Source: Volvox africanus | Lineage: Eukaryota; Chlorophyta; Chlorophyceae; Chlamydomonadales; Volvocaceae | DNA length: 64,000 nt | NCBI GenBank assembly: GCA_030268105.1 | Contig: BSDZ01000025.1 | Span: forward strand, 1,812,001-1,876,000 | Direction of reading: 5' to 3' | Shown here: piece by piece, positions 22,895 through 35,711 of the stretch | Numbering within the stretch: the stretch's first letter is position 1 | Layout of the letters: the number at the start of each line of letters is the position of its first letter | Program-made: the position numbers and the translations under genes | The notes under the pieces: generated by a model | Told to the model about the DNA's origin: nothing | Database searches by the model: none | The model's input: the letters and a program-made list of their open reading frames with translations, nothing else

Positions 22895-23780
22895 TGTTGT
22901 ATCCCTCTTCGCTGCTCATGCACTTATCTGCACGTCTTAACGTTAAGTGCCACGTGCCGAATGCTCACAAGACAGACCAAAACATCCAGACGCGATATCA
23001 GGGGCAGCGGAAGTCTTCAGGAGCGAAAAGGCTACCACTTACAGTCAAAAAGGTGCGATGCAGTGTGTGTGAGTGTGTGTTTGGCTATCAGAACCGACAC
23101 CAGGCGATCATCATCTAACCGGCTCTCAATGCTCAGGCTTGGCTCGGGCCAATCACAGTGTAATATAGTTCAGTATGATAATATTGACGATAATCCGATA
23201 AGAGTTCGGTAAAAGCGTATGCTATCTGGCCGTTCTCGCAGGTAATCTTCTTGTGATACCAATACACGGTACATATCACACCAGATCGTCCATCCACAAG
23301 TGTGATAAGCCCTAGCAGACGTATCAACGATATTCTATTCACATGCAGTATATTTATCATACACAAGCCTTCCCGGCATTTGTTCAATGTGAATGGCCAA
23401 GTATCAATGAATGGCCAAGTATCAATGAATGGCCAACTAACCACTGTGGTTATAGCACTTCTCACACCTATGTGTCGATCATGCCAGCATGGAAGTAATG
23501 GTATAACCAAACAGTAAATAATAGTACTTAACATGTCATGCCATTTTAATGCTCGTCAACTACGTTTGCCGGCTGGATCCAAACATTTGTTAGTTGGCGC
23601 ATTAATGATGCAACTGGCAACGCAAGACAAGGAATCCCAATTGCATGGATTCCACAATGCATAACTAGCGAAATATATACAGATATATTTATTGACAGCA
23701 TTGCATATTTTACGTGTGCTTATCACCTTGTGAGGTCGCAGCAACCAACACATTGATGATAATCAATCCGTAATACAACA
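22895..23780 (-). mobile_element. Solo LTR3 of unit 2 (886 bp)
   Basis: Same ends and flanks as in unit 1. Contains the interrupted (GT)n tract, the 18-bp GAATGGCCAAGTATCAAT tandem repeat, and the ACCACTGTGGT palindrome. Confidence 0.85.
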
Positions 23781-23876
23781 GCAGCCATCACCAGGTGTTG
23801 GTGGCTAGGGTGCAGAGTAAAACTGTGTCTGGAAGGCCAGTTGCCTACCATTGTAGGCCCCCTGCCTCGGAGATCC

Positions 23877-24019
23877 ATTGCGTGATTGCATGATTGCGTG
23901 ATTGTGTAATTGCGTTGTTGCGTGATTGCGTGATTGCGTGATTGCCTGATTCCGTGATTGCGTGATTGCCTGATTGCGTTGTTGCGTTGCTGTGTTGTTG
24001 CGTTGTTGCGTTGTTGCGT
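23877..24019 (+). repeat. Minisatellite before tRNA 3 (short type)
   Basis: Same as 22108-22250 apart from a TTGCTGTG variant. Confidence 0.92.
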
Positions 24020-24072
24020 GCATGAGTCCGTATGTGGTTGTGCTGCGGCCCTTTACGCCCTCGTCGTCGTTG

Positions 24073-24143
24073 GCACCAGTGGTATAGTGGTAGCATAGGT
24101 CCTTGCCACGGACCAGACCCGAATTCGATTCTCGGCTGGTGCA
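24073..24143 (+). tRNA. tRNA-Gly(GCC)-like, unit 3
   Basis: Same sequence as unit 2, with the A/C mismatch at pair 53:61. Confidence 0.82.
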
Positions 24144-24663
24144 TCAGACCGTCAGGAACGCAGTCTGCCTCGGAGGCCTATCTGTAGGGACGCTGCAAGG
24201 GAGCTGGAATATATTCGCACACCTACACCCTATTCGTGATCCAGCCTGCACGGAACTCCAGTGCACCTGTCGGCAAAACTGAGAGCAGGAACCCAGTGTG
24301 CTGTGGGTTGTGGGGTGTGGGATGGAGCTTGTGTGAGACAGGGAGACACTGCTGCATAGTAGAAATACTGGGCAGGGGGACTTATTGCTGGTCAATAGCT
24401 ACTATAAAGGTGAGCGGGAAAACATGTTGATTGGAGTTGAGGAAAGGGCCATCAATGGTGGCTTATTACACTCCTCAACCTTGTGTAGAAAGGTCAACAC
24501 CTGTCCATACCTTTGGTGAGGCATTTAACAGCAGCAACCTACAGATGGAAGCAGGTAGAACTCATACCACACACACTTGACTTTCATTTAGCATTGCTGC
24601 TGTTTAATAGGTAGGATGGGATACATGCTGGCATGGCCATGCATGCATGCAGGCCGTGGCAGA

Positions 24664-25549
24664 TGTTGTATCCCTCTTCGCTGCTCATGCACTTATCTGC
24701 ACGTCTTAACGTTAAGTGCCACGTGCCGAATGCTCACAAGACAGACCAAAACATCCAGACGCGATATCAGGGGCAGCGGAAGTCTTCAGGAGCGAAAAGG
24801 CTACCACTTACAGTCAAAAAGGTGCGATGCAGTGTGTGTGAGTGTGTGTTTGGCTATCAGAACCGACACCAGGCGATCATCATCTAACCGGTTCTCAATG
24901 CTCAGGCTTGGCTCGGGCCAATCACAGTGTAATATAGTTCAGTATGATAATATTGACGATAATCCGATAAGAGTTCGGTAAAAGCGTATGCTATCTGGCC
25001 GTTCTCGCAGGTAATCTTCTTGTGATACCAATACACGGTACATATCACACCAGATCGTCCATCCACAAGTGTGATAAGCCCTAGCAGACGTATCAACGAT
25101 ATTCTATTTGCATTCAGTATATTTATCATACACAAGCCTTCCCGGCATTTGTTCAATGTGAATGGCCAAGTATCAATGAATGGCCAAGTATCAATGAATG
25201 GCCAACTAACCACTGTGGTTATAGCACTTCTCACACCTATGTGTCGATCATGCCAGCATGGAAGTAATGGTATAACCAAACAGTAAATAATAGTACTTAA
25301 CATGTCATGCCATTTTAATGCTCGTCAACTATGTTTGCCGGCTGGATCCAAACATTTGTTAGTTGGCGCATTAATGATGCAGCTGGCAACGCAAGACAAG
25401 GAATCCCAATTGCATGGATTCCACAATGCATAACTAGCGAAATATATACAGATGTATTTATTGACAGCATTGCATATTTTACGTGTGCTTATCACCTTGT
25501 TAGGTCGCAGCAACCAACACATTGATGATAATCAATCCGTAATACAACA
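24664..25549 (-). mobile_element. Solo LTR3 of unit 3 (886 bp)
   Basis: TGTTGTATCC to AATACAACA, flanked by GCAGA and GCAGC. Confidence 0.85.
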
Positions 25550-25645
25550 GCAGCCATCACCAGGTGTTTGTGGCTAGGGTGCAGAGTAAAACTGTGTCTG
25601 GAAGGCCAGTTGCTTACCATTGTAGGCCCCCTGCCTCAGAGATCC

Positions 25646-25868
25646 ATTGCGTGATTGCGTGATTGTGTGATTGCGTGATTGCGTGATTGCGTGATTGCGA
25701 GATTGCGTGATTGCGTGATTGCGTAATTGCGTTGTTGCGTTGTTGCGTTGTTGCGTGAGTGCGTTGTTGCGTTGTTGCGTTGTTGTGTTGTTGCGTTGCT
25801 GTGTTGTTGCGTTGTTGCGTTGTTGTGTTGTTGCGTTGCTGTGTTGTTGCGTTGTTGCGTTGTTGCGT
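25646..25868 (+). repeat. Minisatellite before tRNA 4 (long type)
   Basis: 223 bp. A TTGCGTGA block is followed by a longer TTGCGTTG block that itself contains a duplicated larger module. Confidence 0.92.
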
Positions 25869-25921
25869 GCGTGAGTCCGTATGTGGTTGTGGTGCGGCCC
25901 TTTACGCCCTCGTCGTCGTTG

Positions 25922-25992
25922 GCACCAGTGGTATAGTGGTAGCATAGGTCCTTGCCACGGACCAGACCCGAGTTCGATTTTCGGCTGGTGCA
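25922..25992 (+). tRNA. tRNA-Gly(GCC)-like, unit 4
   Basis: Anticodon GCC. T stem CCGAG/TTCGG, so pair 53:61 is G with T (wobble). No downstream TTTT. Confidence 0.85.
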
Positions 25993-26462
25993 TCAGACCG
26001 CCAGGAACGCAGTCTGCCTGGGAGAGAGACCTATCCAAGACCTATCTGTAGGGACGCTGCAAGGGAGCTGGAATATATTCGCACACCTACACCCTATTCG
26101 TGATACAGCCTGCACGGAACTCCAGTGCACCTGTCGGCAAAACTGAGAGCAAGAACCCAGTGTGCTGTGGGTTGTGGGGTGTGGGATGGAGCTTGTGTGA
26201 GACAGGGAGACACTGCTGCATAGTAGAAATACTGGGCAGGGGGACTTATTGCTGGTCAATAGCTACTATAAAGGTGAGCGGGAAAACATATTGATTGGAG
26301 TTGAGGAAAGGGCCATCAATGGTGGCTTATTACACTCCTCAACCTTGTGTAGAAAGGTCAACACCTGTCCATACCTTTGGTGAGGCATTTAACAGCAGCA
26401 ACCTACAGATGGAAGCAGGTAGAACTCATACCGGACATCTGCCACGCACAGGCCGTGGCAGA

Positions 26463-27348
26463 TCTTGTATCCCTCTTCGCTGCTCATGCACTTATCTGCA
26501 CGTCTTAACGTTAAGTGCCACGTGCCGAATGCTCACAAGACAGACCAAAACATCCAGACGCGATATCAGGGGCAGCGGAAGTCTTCAGGAGCGAAAAGGC
26601 TACCACTTACAGTCAAAAAGGTGCGATGCAGTGTGTGTGAGTGTGTGTTTGGCTATCAGAACCGACACCAGGCGATCATCATCTAACCGGCTCTCAATGC
26701 TCAGGCTTGGCTCGGGCCAATCACAGTGTAATATAGTTCAGTATGATAATATTGACGATAATCCGATAAGAGTTCGGTAAAAGCGTATGCTATCTGGCCG
26801 TTCTCGCAGGTAATCTTCTTGTGATACCAATACACGGTACATATCACACCAGATCGTCCATCCACAAGTGTGATAAGCCCTAGCAGACGTATCAACGATA
26901 TTCTATTCACATGCAGTATATTTATCATACACAAGCCTTCCCGGCATTTGTTCAATGTGAATGGCCAAGTATCAATGAATGGCCAAGTATCAATGAATGG
27001 CCAACTAACCACTGTGGTTATAGCACTTCTCACACCTATGTGTCGATCATGCCAGCATGGAAGTAATGGTATAACCAAACAGTAAATAATAGTACTTAAC
27101 ATGTCATGCCATTTTAATGCTCGTCAACTACGTTTGCCGGCTGGATCCAAACATTTGTTAGTTGGCGCATTAATGATGCAACTGGCAACGCAAGACAAGG
27201 AATCCCAATTGCATGGATTCCACAATGCATAACTAGCGAAATATATACAGATATATTTATTGACAGCATTGCATATTTTACGTGTGCTTATCACCTTGTG
27301 AGGTCGCAGCAACCAACACATTGATGATAATCAATCCGTAATACAACA
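26463..27348 (-). mobile_element. Solo LTR3 of unit 4 (886 bp)
   Basis: The terminal TGTTGT is mutated to TCTTGT here; otherwise as in the other units. Confidence 0.85.
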
Positions 27349-27444
27349 GCAGCCATCACCAGGTGTTGGTGGCTAGGGTGCAGAGTAAAACTGTGTCTGG
27401 AAGGCCAGTTGCCTACCATTGTAGGCCCCCTGCCTCGGAGATCC

Positions 27445-27587
27445 ATTGCGTGATTGCATGATTGCGTGATTGTGTAATTGCGTTGTTGCGTGATTGCGTG
27501 ATTGCGTGATTGCCTGATTCCGTGATTGCGTGATTGCCTGATTGCGTTGTTGCGTTGCTGTGTTGTTGCGTTGTTGCGTTGTTGCGT
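27445..27587 (+). repeat. Minisatellite before tRNA 5 (short type)
   Basis: Copy of 23877-24019 at a distance of 3568 bp. Confidence 0.92.
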
Positions 27588-27640
27588 GCATGAGTCCGTA
27601 TGTGGTTGTGCTGCGGCCCTTTACGCCCTCGTCGTCGTTG

Positions 27641-27711
27641 GCACCAGTGGTATAGTGGTAGCATAGGTCCTTGCCACGGACCAGACCCGAATTCGATTCT
27701 CGGCTGGTGCA
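27641..27711 (+). tRNA. tRNA-Gly(GCC)-like, unit 5
   Basis: Identical to unit 3, with the A/C mismatch at pair 53:61. Confidence 0.82.
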
Positions 27712-28231
27712 TCAGACCGTCAGGAACGCAGTCTGCCTCGGAGGCCTATCTGTAGGGACGCTGCAAGGGAGCTGGAATATATTCGCACACCTACACCCTA
27801 TTCGTGATCCAGCCTGCACGGAACTCCAGTGCACCTGTCGGCAAAACTGAGAGCAGGAACCCAGTGTGCTGTGGGTTGTGGGGTGTGGGATGGAGCTTGT
27901 GTGAGACAGGGAGACACTGCTGCATAGTAGAAATACTGGGCAGGGGGACTTATTGCTGGTCAATAGCTACTATAAAGGTGAGCGGGAAAACATGTTGATT
28001 GGAGTTGAGGAAAGGGCCATCAATGGTGGCTTATTACACTCCTCAACCTTGTGTAGAAAGGTCAACACCTGTCCATACCTTTGGTGAGGCATTTAACAGC
28101 AGCAACCTACAGATGGAAGCAGGTAGAACTCATACCACACACACTTGACTTTCATTTAGCATTGCTGCTGTTTAATAGGTAGGATGGGATACATGCTGGC
28201 ATGGCCATGCATGCATGCAGGCCGTGGCAGA

Positions 28232-29117
28232 TGTTGTATCCCTCTTCGCTGCTCATGCACTTATCTGCACGTCTTAACGTTAAGTGCCACGTGCCGAATG
28301 CTCACAAGACAGACCAAAACATCCAGACGCGATATCAGGGGCAGCGGAAGTCTTCAGGAGCGAAAAGGCTACCACTTACAGTCAAAAAGGTGCGATGCAG
28401 TGTGTGTGAGTGTGTGTTTGGCTATCAGAACCGACACCAGGCGATCATCATCTAACCGGTTCTCAATGCTCAGGCTTGGCTCGGGCCAATCACAGTGTAA
28501 TATAGTTCAGTATGATAATATTGACGATAATCCGATAAGAGTTCGGTAAAAGCGTATGCTATCTGGCCGTTCTCGCAGGTAATCTTCTTGTGATACCAAT
28601 ACACGGTACATATCACACCAGATCGTCCATCCACAAGTGTGATAAGCCCTAGCAGACGTATCAACGATATTCTATTTGCATTCAGTATATTTATCATACA
28701 CAAGCCTTCCCGGCATTTGTTCAATGTGAATGGCCAAGTATCAATGAATGGCCAAGTATCAATGAATGGCCAACTAACCACTGTGGTTATAGCACTTCTC
28801 ACACCTATGTGTCGATCATGCCAGCATGGAAGTAATGGTATAACCAAACAGTAAATAATAGTACTTAACATGTCATGCCATTTTAATGCTCGTCAACTAT
28901 GTTTGCCGGCTGGATCCAAACATTTGTTAGTTGGCGCATTAATGATGCAGCTGGCAACGCAAGACAAGGAATCCCAATTGCATGGATTCCACAATGCATA
29001 ACTAGCGAAATATATACAGATGTATTTATTGACAGCATTGCATATTTTACGTGTGCTTATCACCTTGTTAGGTCGCAGCAACCAACACATTGATGATAAT
29101 CAATCCGTAATACAACA
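28232..29117 (-). mobile_element. Solo LTR3 of unit 5 (886 bp)
   Basis: Copy of the unit 3 LTR3 (3568 bp apart), sharing its private changes such as CCGGTTCTCAATG. Confidence 0.85.
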
Positions 29118-29213
29118 GCAGCCATCACCAGGTGTTTGTGGCTAGGGTGCAGAGTAAAACTGTGTCTGGAAGGCCAGTTGCTTACCATTGTAGGCCCCCT
29201 GCCTCAGAGATCC

Positions 29214-29436
29214 ATTGCGTGATTGCGTGATTGTGTGATTGCGTGATTGCGTGATTGCGTGATTGCGAGATTGCGTGATTGCGTGATTGCGTAATTGCGT
29301 TGTTGCGTTGTTGCGTTGTTGCGTGAGTGCGTTGTTGCGTTGTTGCGTTGTTGTGTTGTTGCGTTGCTGTGTTGTTGCGTTGTTGCGTTGTTGTGTTGTT
29401 GCGTTGCTGTGTTGTTGCGTTGTTGCGTTGTTGCGT
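29214..29436 (+). repeat. Minisatellite before tRNA 6 (long type)
   Basis: Copy of 25646-25868 at 3568 bp. Confidence 0.92.
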
Positions 29437-29489
29437 GCGTGAGTCCGTATGTGGTTGTGGTGCGGCCCTTTACGCCCTCGTCGTCGTTG

Positions 29490-29560
29490 GCACCAGTGGT
29501 ATAGTGGTAGCATAGGTCCTTGCCACGGACCAGACCCGAGTTCGATTTTCGGCTGGTGCA
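29490..29560 (+). tRNA. tRNA-Gly(GCC)-like, unit 6
   Basis: Anticodon GCC; G/T wobble at pair 53:61. Confidence 0.85.
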
Positions 29561-30095
29561 TCAGACCGCCAGGAACGCAGTCTGCCTGGGAGAGAGACCT
29601 ATCCAAGACCTATCTGTAGGGACGCTGCAAGGGAGCTGGAATATATTCGCACACCTACACCCTATTCGTGATACAGCCTGCACGGAACTCCAGTGCACCT
29701 GTCGGCAAAACTGAGAGCAAGAACCCAGTGTGCTGTGGGTTGTGGGGTGTGGGATGGAGCTTGTGTGAGACAGGGAGACACTGCTGCATAGTAGAAATAC
29801 TGGGCAGGGGGACTTATTGCTGGTCAATAGCTACTATAAAGGTGAGCGGGAAAACATGTTGATTGGAGTTGAGGAAAGGGCCATCAATGGTGGCTTATTA
29901 CACTCCTCAACCTTGTGTAGAAAGGTCAACACCTGTCCATACCTTTGGTGAGGCATTTAACAGCAGCAACCTACAGATGGGAGCAGGTAGAACTCATACC
30001 ACACACACTTGACTTTCATTTAGCATTGCTGCTGTTTAATAGGTAGGATGGGATACATGCTGGCATGGCCATGCATGCATGCAGGCCGTGGCAGA

Positions 30096-30981
30096 TGTTG
30101 TATCCCTCTTCGCTGCTCATGCACTTATCTGCACGTCTTAACGTTAAGTGCCACGTGCCGAATGCTCACAAGACAGACCAAAACATCCAGACGCGATATC
30201 AGGGGCAGCGGAAGTCTTCAGGAGCGAAAAGGCTACCACTTACAGTCAAAAAGGTGCGATGCAGTGTGTGTGAGTGTGTGTTTGGCTATCAGAACCGACA
30301 CCAGGCGATCATCATCTAACCGGCTCTCAATGCTCAGGCTTGGCTCGGGCCAATCACAGTGTAATATAGTTCAGTATGATAATATTGACGATAATCCGAT
30401 AAGAGTTCGGTAAAAGCGTATGCTATCTGGCCGTTCTCGCAGGTAATCTTCTTGTGATACCAATACACGGTACATATCACACCAGATCGTCCATCCACAA
30501 GTGTGATAAGCCCTAGCAGACGTATCAATGATATTCTATTTGCATTCAGTATATTTATCATACACAAGCCTTCCCGGCATTTGTTCAATGTGAATGGCCA
30601 AGTATCAATGAATGGCCAAGTATCAATGAATGGCCAACTAACCACTGTGGTTATAGCACTTCTCACACCTATGTGTCGATCATGCCAGCATGGAAGTAAT
30701 GGTATAACCAAACAGTAAATAATAGTACTTAACATGTCATGCCATTTTAATGCTCGTCAACTATGTTTGCCGGCTGGATCCAAACATTTGTTAGTTGGCG
30801 CATTAATGATGCAGCTGGCAACGCAAGACAAGGAATCCCAATTGCATGGATTCCACAATGCATAACTAGCGAAATATATACAGATGTATTTATTGACAGC
30901 ATTGCATATTTTACGTGTGCTTATCACCTTGTTAGGTCGCAGCAACCAACACATTGATGATAATTAATCCGTAATACAACA
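30096..30981 (-). mobile_element. Solo LTR3 of unit 6 (886 bp)
   Basis: TGTTGTATCC to AATACAACA with the standard flanks. Confidence 0.85.
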
Positions 30982-31077
30982 GCAGCCATCACCAGGTGTT
31001 GGTGGCTAGGGTGCAGAGTAAAACTGTGTCTGGAAGGCCAGTTGCCTACCATTGTAGGCCCCCTGCCTCAGAGATCC

Positions 31078-31308
31078 ATTGCGTGATTGCGTGATTGCGT
31101 GATTGTGTGATTGCGTGATTGCGTGATTGCGAGATTGCGAGATTGCGAGATTGCGTGATTGCGTGATTGCGTGATTGCGTAATTGCGTTGTTGCGTTGTT
31201 GCGTTGTTGCGTTGTTGCGTTGCTGTGTTGTTGCGTTGCTGTGTTGTTGCGTTGTTGCGTTGTTGTGTTGTTGCGTTGCTGTGTTGTTGCGTTGTTGCGT
31301 TGTTGCGT
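31078..31308 (+). repeat. Minisatellite before tRNA 7 (long type)
   Basis: 231 bp; includes three adjacent TTGCGAGA variants. Confidence 0.92.
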
Positions 31309-31361
31309 GCGTGAGTCCGTATGTGGTTGTGGTGTGGCCCTTTACGCCCTCGTCGTCGTTG

Positions 31362-31432
31362 GCACCAGTGGTATAGTGGTAGCATAGGTCCTTGCCACGG
31401 ACCAGACCCGAGTTCGATTTTCGGCTGGTGCA
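31362..31432 (+). tRNA. tRNA-Gly(GCC)-like, unit 7
   Basis: Anticodon GCC; G/T wobble at pair 53:61. Confidence 0.85.
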
Positions 31433-31967
31433 TCAGACCGCCAGGAACGCAGTCTGCCTGGGAGAGAGACCTATCCAAGACCTATCTGTAGGGACGCTGC
31501 AAGGGAGCTGGAATATATTCGCACACCTACACCCTATTCGTGATCCAGCCTGCACGGAACTCCAGTGCACCTGTCGGCAAAACTGAGAGCAGGAACCCAG
31601 TGTGCTGTGGGTTGTGGGGTGTGGGATGGAGCTTGTGTGAGACAGGGAGACACTGCTGCATAGTAGAAATACTGGGCAGGGGGACTTATTGCTGGTCAAT
31701 AGCTACTATAAAGGTGAGCGGGAAAACATGTTGATTGGAGTTGAGGAAAGGGCCATCAATGGTGGCTTATTACACTCCTCAACCTTGTGTAGAAAGGTCA
31801 ACACCTGTCCATACCTTTGGTGAGGCATTTAACAGCAGCAACCTACAGATGGAAGCAGGTAGAACTCATACCACACACACTTGACTTTCATTTAGCATTG
31901 CTGCTGTTTAATAGGTAGGATGGGATACATGCTGGCATGGCCATGCATGCATGCAGGCCGTGGCAGA

Positions 31968-32853
31968 TGTTGTATCCCTCTTCGCTGCTCATGCACTTAT
32001 CTGCACGTCTTAACGTTAAGTGCCACGTGCCGAATGCTCACAAGACAGACCAAAACATCCAGACGCGATATCAGGGGCAGCGGAAGTCTTCAGGAGCGAA
32101 AAGGCTACCACTTACAGTCAAAAAGGTGCGATGCAGTGTGTGTGAGTGTGTGTTTGGCTATCAGAACCGACACCAGGCGATCATCATCTAACCGGCTCTC
32201 AATGCTCAGGCTTGGCTCGGGCCAATCACAGTGTAATATAGTTCAGTATGATAATATTGACGATAATCCGATAAGAGTTCGGTAAAAGCGTATGCTATCT
32301 GGCCGTTCTCGCAGGTAATCTTCTTGTGATACCAATACACGGTACATATCACACCAGATCGTCCATCCACAAGTGTGATAAGCCCTAGCAGACGTATCAA
32401 CGATATTCTATTTGCATGCAGTATATTTATCATACACAAGCCTTCCCGGCATTTGTTCAATGTGAATGGCCAAGTATCAATGAATGGCCAAGTATCAATG
32501 AATGGCCAACTAACCACTGTGGTTATAGCACTTCTCACACCTATGTGTCGATCATGCCAGCATGGAAGTAATGGTATAACCAAACAGTAAATAATAGTAC
32601 TTAACATGTCATGCCATTTTAATGCTCGTCAACTATGTTTGCCGGCTGGATCCAAACATTTGTTAGTTGGCGCATTAATGATGCAGCTGGCAACGCAAGA
32701 CAAGGAATCCCAATTGCATGGATTCCACAATGCATAACTAGCGAAATATATACAGATGTATTTATTGACAGCATTGCATATTTTACGTGTGCTTATCACC
32801 TTGTTAGGTCGCAGCAACCAACACATTGATGATAATTAATCCGTAATACAACA
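31968..32853 (-). mobile_element. Solo LTR3 of unit 7 (886 bp)
   Basis: Exactly 1872 bp from the unit 6 copy. Confidence 0.85.
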
Positions 32854-32949
32854 GCAGCCATCACCAGGTGTTGGTGGCTAGGGTGCAGAGTAAAACTGTG
32901 TCTGGAAGGCCAGTTGCCTACCATTGTAGGCCCCCTGCCTCAGAGATCC

Positions 32950-33180
32950 ATTGCGTGATTGCGTGATTGCGTGATTGTGTGATTGCGTGATTGCGTGATT
33001 GCGAGATTGCGAGATTGCGAGATTGCGTGATTGCGTGATTGCGTGATTGCGTAATTGCGTTGTTGCGTTGTTGCGTTGTTGCGTTGTTGCGTTGCTGTGT
33101 TGTTGCGTTGCTGTGTTGTTGCGTTGTTGCGTTGTTGTGTTGTTGCGTTGCTGTGTTGTTGCGTTGTTGCGTTGTTGCGT
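32950..33180 (+). repeat. Minisatellite before tRNA 8 (long type)
   Basis: Same length and variant order as 31078-31308. Confidence 0.92.
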
Positions 33181-33233
33181 GCGTGAGTCCGTATGTGGTT
33201 GTGGTGCGGCCCTTTACGCCCTCGTCGTCGTTG

Positions 33234-33304
33234 GCACCAGTGGTATAGTGGTAGCATAGGTCCTTGCCACGGACCAGACCCGAATTCGATTCTCGGCTGG
33301 TGCA
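33234..33304 (+). tRNA. tRNA-Gly(GCC)-like, unit 8
   Basis: Anticodon GCC; A/C mismatch at pair 53:61, as in units 2, 3 and 5. Confidence 0.82.
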
Positions 33305-33839
33305 TCAGACCGCCAGGAACGCAGTCTGCCTGGGAGAGAGACCTATCCAAGACCTATCTGTAGGGACGCTGCAAGGGAGCTGGAATATATTCGCACACCT
33401 ACACCCTATTCGTGATACAGCCTGCACGGAACTCCAGTGCACCTGTCGGCAAAACTGAGAGCAAGAACCCAGTGTGCTGTGGGTTGTGGGGTGTGGGATG
33501 GAGCTTGTGTGAGACAGGGAGACACTGCTGCATAGTAGAAATACTGGGCAGGGGGACTTATTGCTGGTCAATAGCTACTATAAAGGTGAGCGGGAAAACA
33601 TGTTGATTGGAGTTGAGGAAAGGGCCATCAATGGTGGCTTATTACACTCCTCAACCTTGTGTAGAAAGGTCAACACCTGTCCATACCTTTGGTGAGGCAT
33701 TTAACAGCAGCAACCTACAGATGGGAGCAGGTAGAACTCATACCACACACACTTGACTTTCATTTAGCATTGCTGCTGTTTAATAGGTAGGATGGGATAC
33801 ATGCTGGCATGGCCATGCATGCATGCAGGCCGTGGCAGA

Positions 33840-34733
33840 TGTTGTATCCCTCTTCGCTGCTCATGCACTTATCTGCACGTCTTAACGTTAAGTGCCACGT
33901 GCCGAATGCTCACAAGACAGACCAAAACATCCAGACGCGATATCAGGGGCAGCGGAAGTCTTCAGGAGTGAAAAGGCTACCACTTACAGTCAAAAAGGTG
34001 CGATGCAGTGTGTGTGTGTGTGTGTGTGTGTGTTTGGCTATCAGAACCGACACCAGGCGATCATCATCTAACCGGCTCTCAATGCTCAGGCTTGGCTCGG
34101 GCCAATCACAGTGTAATATAGTTCAGTATGATAATATTGACGATAATCCGATAAGAGCTCGGTAAAAGCGTATGCTATCCGGCCGTTCTCGCAGGTAATC
34201 TTCTTGTGATACCAATACACGGTACATATCACACCAGATCGTCCATCCACAAGTGTGATAAGCCCTAGCAGACGTATCAACGATATTCTATTCGCATGCA
34301 GTATATTTATCATACACAAGCCTTCCCGGCATTTGTTCAATGTGAATGGCCAAGTATCAATGAATGGCCAAGTATCAATGAATGGCCAACTAACCACTGT
34401 GGTTATAGCACTTCTCACACCTATGTGTCGATCATGCCAGCATGGAAGTAATGGTATAACCAAACAGTAAATAATAGTACTTAACATGTCATGCCATTTT
34501 AATGCTCGTCAACTATGTTTGCCGGCTGGATCCAAACATTTGTTAGTTGGCGCATTAATGATGCAGCTGGCAACACAAGACAAGGAATCCCAATTGCATG
34601 GATTCCACAATGCATAACTAGCGAAATATATACAGATGTATTTATTGACAGCATTGCATATTTTACGTGTGCTTATCACCTTGTTAGGTCGCAGCAACCA
34701 ACACATTGATGATAATCAATCCGTAATACAACA
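33840..34733 (-). mobile_element. Solo LTR3 of unit 8 (894 bp)
   Basis: Longer only because its (GT)n tract (34008-34033) is uninterrupted and expanded. Confidence 0.85.
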
Positions 34734-34829
34734 GCAGCCATCACCAGGTGTTGGTGGCTAGGGTGCAGAGTAAAACTGTGTCTGGAAGGCCAGTTGCCTA
34801 CCATTGTAGGCCCCCTGCCTCAGAGATCC

Positions 34830-35052
34830 ATTGCGTGATTGTGTGATTGCGTGATTGCGTGATTGCGTGATTGCGAGATTGCGTGATTGCGTGATTGCGT
34901 AATTGCGTTGTTGCGTTGTTGCGTTGTTGCGTGAGTGCGTTGTTGCGTTGTTGCGTTGTTGTGTTGTTGCGTTGTTGCGTTGCTGTGTTGTTGCGTTGTT
35001 GCGTTGTTGTGTTGTTGCGTTGCTGTGTTGTTGCGTTGTTGCGTTGTTGCGT
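34830..35052 (+). repeat. Minisatellite before tRNA 9 (long type)
   Basis: 223 bp of the two-block 8-bp repeat. Confidence 0.92.
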
Positions 35053-35105
35053 GCGTGAGTCCGTATGTGGTTGTGGTGCGGCCCTTTACGCCCTCGTCGT
35101 CGTTG

Positions 35106-35176
35106 GCACCAGTGGTATAGTGGTAGCATAGGTCCTTGCCACGGACCAGACCCGAGTTCGATTTTCGGCTGGTGCA
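35106..35176 (+). tRNA. tRNA-Gly(GCC)-like, unit 9
   Basis: Anticodon GCC; G/T wobble at pair 53:61. Confidence 0.85.
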
Positions 35177-35711
35177 TCAGACCGCCAGGAACGCAGTCTG
35201 CCTGGGAGAGAGACCTATCCAAGACCTATCTGTAGGGACGCTGCAAGGGAGCTGGAATATATTCGCACACCTACACCCTATTCGTGATACAGCCTGCACG
35301 GAACTCCAGTGCACCTGTCGGCAAAACTGAGAGCAAGAACCCAGTGTGCTGTGGGTTGTGGGGTGTGGGATGGAGCTTGTGTGAGACAGGGAGACACTGC
35401 TGCATAGTAGAAATACTGGGCAGGGGGACTTATTGCTGGTCAATAGCTACTATAAAGGTGAGCGGGAAAACATGTTGATTGGAGTTGAGGAAAGGGCCAT
35501 CAATGGTGGCTTATTACACTCCTCAACCTTGTGTAGAAAGGTCAACACCTGTCCATACCTTTGGTGAGGCATTTAACAGCAGCAACCTACAGATGGGAGC
35601 AGGTAGAACTCATACCACACACACTTGACTTTCATTTAGCATTGCTGCTGTTTAATAGGTAGGATGGGATACATGCTGGCATGGCCATGCATGCATGCAG
35701 GCCGTGGCAGA

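Noticed and set aside
25574..26038. Gln/Asn/Thr-rich and Cys/Val/Leu-rich frames over each minisatellite
   Set aside because: The 8-bp repeat lacks stops in several frames and yields a 24-bp codon pattern. Frames differ between units and have no conserved start.
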